From Vanilla planifolia (Eukaryota; Streptophyta; Magnoliopsida; Asparagales; Orchidaceae), in NCBI GenBank assembly GCA_023846275.1, contig CM043872.1, forward strand, positions 29,440,670-29,504,669: a stretch of DNA of 64,000 nucleotides, given 5' to 3'. Position 1 is the first letter of the stretch, and each line of letters begins with the position of its first letter. The notes under the pieces are model-generated. The model did not search any database. It was given only the letters and a program-made list of their open reading frames with translations, and had not been told where the DNA came from. The position numbers were made by a program, and so were the translations under genes. Shown one piece after another: positions 60,540-64,000 of the stretch.

Positions 60540-61865
60540 GCATTAGGCGGGTCGACCTGACCCGACCACTGGCCCGTCCAGGCTTTTAGAAATTAAAAAA
60601 AAAATAATAAATATAGAAATTTTGTGGGCTGACCCAGTAGGGGTGCCCATAGTCCAAAGGAATTAAGGTCGCAGGCAAAGCCAAACGGACCAAGGCAATT
60701 TCAGGTCGCAGGCGACGACGGAACAGTGCAGGATCAAGTCAACCCGAACCAGGTGATGAAATCCTGGTCAAGGAAGGGGGGAGCCAGCCTCAAAGAGGCT
60801 CGAGAGTAACAGGGAACGAATTAGTTTTAAAGCGCAATGGCAAAGAATTTTCAGCGATGTGGGACTAAATTCCAACCTTACTATCAAAGAAATCAGAAGA
60901 ACAAGCTCGATCGGACGACTGAGATTATTCAGCCTAAAATGACATGCAGAAGAATCGAACCCAGGCTGCGCGGATTTGCGCTAGGACGCGAAGCCACTGA
61001 GGTAAACTGTTGTAATTTAAATTATGTCAGGACGCATTCTATTAATACATACAAGACAGCGTGCGCGGAATCCAAATGCTCAGATTAAGCCAGCCTAGAT
61101 CGAACGGACGAGATTAATCTCAAACGGTAAATTCGAGATTCAATCCGTGCCATCCGTGTTTAGGCCCGAATCGGATGGTAGCTGTTTTCCGTCCGTTATC
61201 CAAACAGCTAGTTGATTTTAAGAGCCGTTGGGAGTGATTTTAGAGCTCAAATTTAAGCTTTATAAATAGGGAAGATTGAAGAACTTCTAAAGGTTACATT
61301 TTGCTAAGATCTCAAAGCTTTCAGATCACGACTTTGAGCAAAATCAAGTGAATACGGTGCTTCCAATTTCATAAAGAGAAAGTGGCAAAAAGGATTCCGA
61401 AAGTATAGGTTATTGCTTCAAAAATCTCTTAATTTCTATTCCTCTATTTTTCGATCGTGTGTGCCTCTTATTTAACTTCAAGTTATTTTAAGTTTTTGCC
61501 AATTTTTGTATTCTGTTCTTTGGGGTAAGGGCATCCCGGCATTGTGCAAAAGCCCGGGGTTTGAGTTGAGCCCGTAAAAACTCAAGTAGGTTCAGGATTA
61601 GCCGTAGGATAAATCCCAAGTAGGTTTTAGGTGAACCGTACGAAAAACCTCGATTGTAATTTAGTATTTTTAGTGTTGTTTTTCCCAACATCGGTTGGGG
61701 GTGGATGTAGGCTCAATCTTGAGTCGAACCACCTTAAAAATCTTGTGTGTTATATTTCTTCTTATTCGTACTTAACAGATTTAATTTTTAATTAAAACCT
61801 AAAATCGAAAAATTTTATTTACCACAATTCACCCCCCCTCTTGTGGGATTTTCTTAAGCACAAAG
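60540..61865 (+). mobile_element. Copia-type LTR (probable solo LTR)
   Basis: This block is clearly GC-richer than its flanks. In LTR order it has a TATA box tttataaataggg (61260-61272), then an R/U5-like part with gggggtggatgtaggctc and gagtcgaaccacctt (61695-61735) and a cttgtgtgttat tail. The terminal pattern caattcaccccccctcttgt lies near 61828-61847. The guaranteed sign of this family, a purine-poor C-run before CTCTTG close to the LTR end, is present. No internal copia genes flank it within the window, suggesting a solo LTR. The left boundary is set by composition change only. Confidence 0.6.
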
Positions 61866-64000
61866 AACTTCACTTCTGATGCATATAAATTCAAATCACC
61901 ATCTTCATTCATTTTAAATTTGGCCAATCAGTTCCTTTGTCTGTAATACCCATCTTATTCTGACAAGAATAACTTAAACTTGTTTTTCTACGTAAATTTG
62001 GTTCATTTTTCTCTCCCTCTACCATGCCCCTCATCTCTTGTTTTTTTTTTATCTGTTGTCATTTCAATTTTAGTAGGGCTGCAGGGCCTATCCCCCTGCC
62101 CTTGTTGAGATGGCGGGTTAGGTGAGGTTGTGGGTTGGCCCACCTTTGTTGTAATTTTTAGTTTTATTTAAATTTTTAATGATTATGAGCTTTGAGTTGA
62201 TATGTTTTACCAAATGGTGGAATTGAAAAACACTTCTAGAAGAACCTTTTAATACAATCAAAATTTATGTGGTTTTTCCTTTTTCTTGGTTGAGATTTTT
62301 GCTTATTAAGCAAATAGATAGGTTCTTCGATATTACAATATCACTCTTATTATGGTTGATTTTATTAGGTTTATGGGTTAACATATAATAATGCATGATT
62401 AATTATGAAAGATGATGTCATTATACAAGAGGTATCTATTCATGGATGAGGTTGCTGATCCATGTAGTTCAAGCTGTACTAATATTTTTCTTGTTAAGTC
62501 GTCATTATTTTTCGCTAGAAAATGTAAAATTGGAATAGAAGAGTGAGTGGCTTGGCATTAAAGTTGGTTGTAAATTGAGAGTAATCCTTCCCTTGATAAA
62601 CATTATATGAAATTTCAACCATCTGAATCCAGACTTGTATGCTCTTTAATATTGTAGAAGTGTTTAGAAAGTATAAACAATGATTAACTCCATTAGAATA
62701 ATGCCATGGTACATTATCGCTCTATATTTTTATATAAACATATCAATATAGGTATTTGCATGTGTTTGTTTATGTCTATTAGGCATATATCATCCTTGGT
62801 AGTCATTTAACAAACTTTTATTGTCTTACTTTATGGATATTTAAGGCATATGAGCCAACTGCATGTGTTTTATCTATAATTTCCTCAAACTTTTATGCAC
62901 TTTACCTATTATGTGTTAATTTTTTTATTCTACTCATTAGGTTGTTTAATTCACCCTTATCATTCCCTATAGCTTTTGGTTATGTTCTGTTTTACCATTG
63001 TTTGATTTTGGTGTGTTATCATCATGCTAATAACAAATACATTATAATAAATGATATTTCTTCTATGACATCGGTATTTCAAAGACAATTTTTTATTCTA
63101 ATTATTCATTGTTGTTTTTGAAGTTTTTTTTACTTATCTCTATTGCTATTTGAGATTAAAACTTAGAATTAATTGTAGATAGGTTCTTCATGTTTAGTTT
63201 AATTTTTAGTTGGGTTTTGAAAATAGTGAAACATATCTATAGAAGCTTTCTAAATGTTACAATTAGGTTCTTAACCCATTTTCAGCCCTAAAATATCCTT
63301 CCCTATGGGACTTGCATGTGCAACCTTATAATCAATAAGGATGTGGATTGTTGTTTTTAGAAGGTAATTTATGAGAAAAAAATGTTTAAACTTATTTGCT
63401 TTAATTCCAAAATACGGATCTGTCTTATTAATTTTGAGAACCATGTGACCTACTGGAGAATTAGGCCATGCATGAAGAATATATTTGTAATTGACCTTTA
63501 AGTTTTAATAGATGGGATCATGTTATATCTAGGCATCACTTTATTTTTTAGTATTGTGGTTTTATTAATATCAAGTTTACGTTAACTAAAATTGCATAGC
63601 CTGTGCTTTGTTGGTGGTTCTACTAATTGGGTTTGCCACATAAAAAATTTTCAGTTATGCTCGTACCATCTTATAGTGTAGAGTTAGCTATTAACAAAAC
63701 ATGCTATATTCTTTGGTTTCTGCATCTTGAATATCTCTTAAAGCATTTGTATAGATAGCACCAAAACATATATGCAATATCCATCTTTGTTACCACCTCG
63801 TATTGATGGGAGATTCTTTGGTCATTTACAACTATGTTGATTATAGTCAGTTTTTCATGCATACTATAGCAACTTTACCTTAAAACACACTGTTTTATCC
63901 TTGATGCATCAACTTGATTCATGTTGAATGTATTCTATGCATGAAACACATGACTTTATGGGTGCATGCCTAACATTTCAATGGATATTACTGACATTTA

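Larger units (their letters stand above)
54542..64000 (+). other. CCT8 intron 4, more than 9.4 kb, running off the window
   Basis: The donor gtggttttt follows exon 4. No later CCT8 exon was recognised on the + strand. The intron carries an RTE-type LINE fragment (56230-57090), a probable gypsy-type LTR (57323-59540) and a copia-type LTR (60540-61865). The stretches 54600-56200, 59560-60500 and 61900-64000 are AT-rich and show no feature I can support. Confidence 0.7.

Noticed and set aside
1..64000. CRISPR arrays, bacterial-type operons, organellar insertions or a novel multi-gene system
   Set aside because: Repeats are microsatellites or retrotransposon parts without regular spacers, all confirmed genes are ordinary plant nuclear genes, and no chloroplast or mitochondrial gene sequence was recognised.

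Overview
This is a stretch of nuclear genome from a flowering plant. It is AT-rich, its genes are split by GT-AG introns, and it is full of decayed plant-type retrotransposons. Three protein-coding genes could be assembled exon by exon, all on the + strand: (1) the 3' part of an augmin complex subunit 3 gene (AUG3/HAUS3-like), cut by the left edge and ending at 45731; (2) a compact, complete Aux/IAA auxin-response repressor at 46629-47441; (3) the 5' part of the CCT8 gene (chaperonin CCT/TRiC subunit theta), starting at 53076 and running off the right edge. Splice phases agree at every junction and give uninterrupted reading frames of 482, 189 and 240 codons. The species cannot be named from this sequence. 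The very long TE-filled introns (one of 17.2 kb, and one longer than 9.4 kb) suggest a lineage that tolerates intron expansion.

Layout: 1-45731 is AUG3, with 15 visible exons (1446 nt of coding sequence in 45.7 kb). Its introns carry most of the mobile DNA. Intron 4 (5433-12786) holds an LTR-like direct-repeat pair around a decayed gag and two tandem duplications. Intron 6 (17104-34311) holds a Ty1/copia element with a second, opposite-strand copia fragment nested inside it, gypsy LTR and integrase remnants, stacked copia LTR starts, and another complete but decayed copia element. Intron 7 holds a SINE-like tail. Intron 9 holds a minus-strand copia 5' half. 45732-46628 is the AUG3 3' flank and the Aux/IAA promoter and leader. 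47442-52894 is AT-rich intergenic DNA with microsatellites, including a compound palindrome. From 54542 to the right edge is one CCT8 intron holding an RTE-type LINE fragment, a probable gypsy-type LTR and a copia-type LTR.

The three genes are ordinary housekeeping or regulatory plant genes with unrelated roles: microtubule nucleation, auxin signalling and cytosolic protein folding. Nothing suggests that they form a system. No CRISPR array, rRNA or convincing tRNA gene, organellar insertion or novel multi-gene system was recognised. The points most worth a second look are the nested same-family copia elements, the tandem duplication across RNase H and the LTR, the extreme intron growth of a housekeeping gene that stays intact, the LxLxPP version of the Aux/IAA repression motif, and the microsatellite palindrome.
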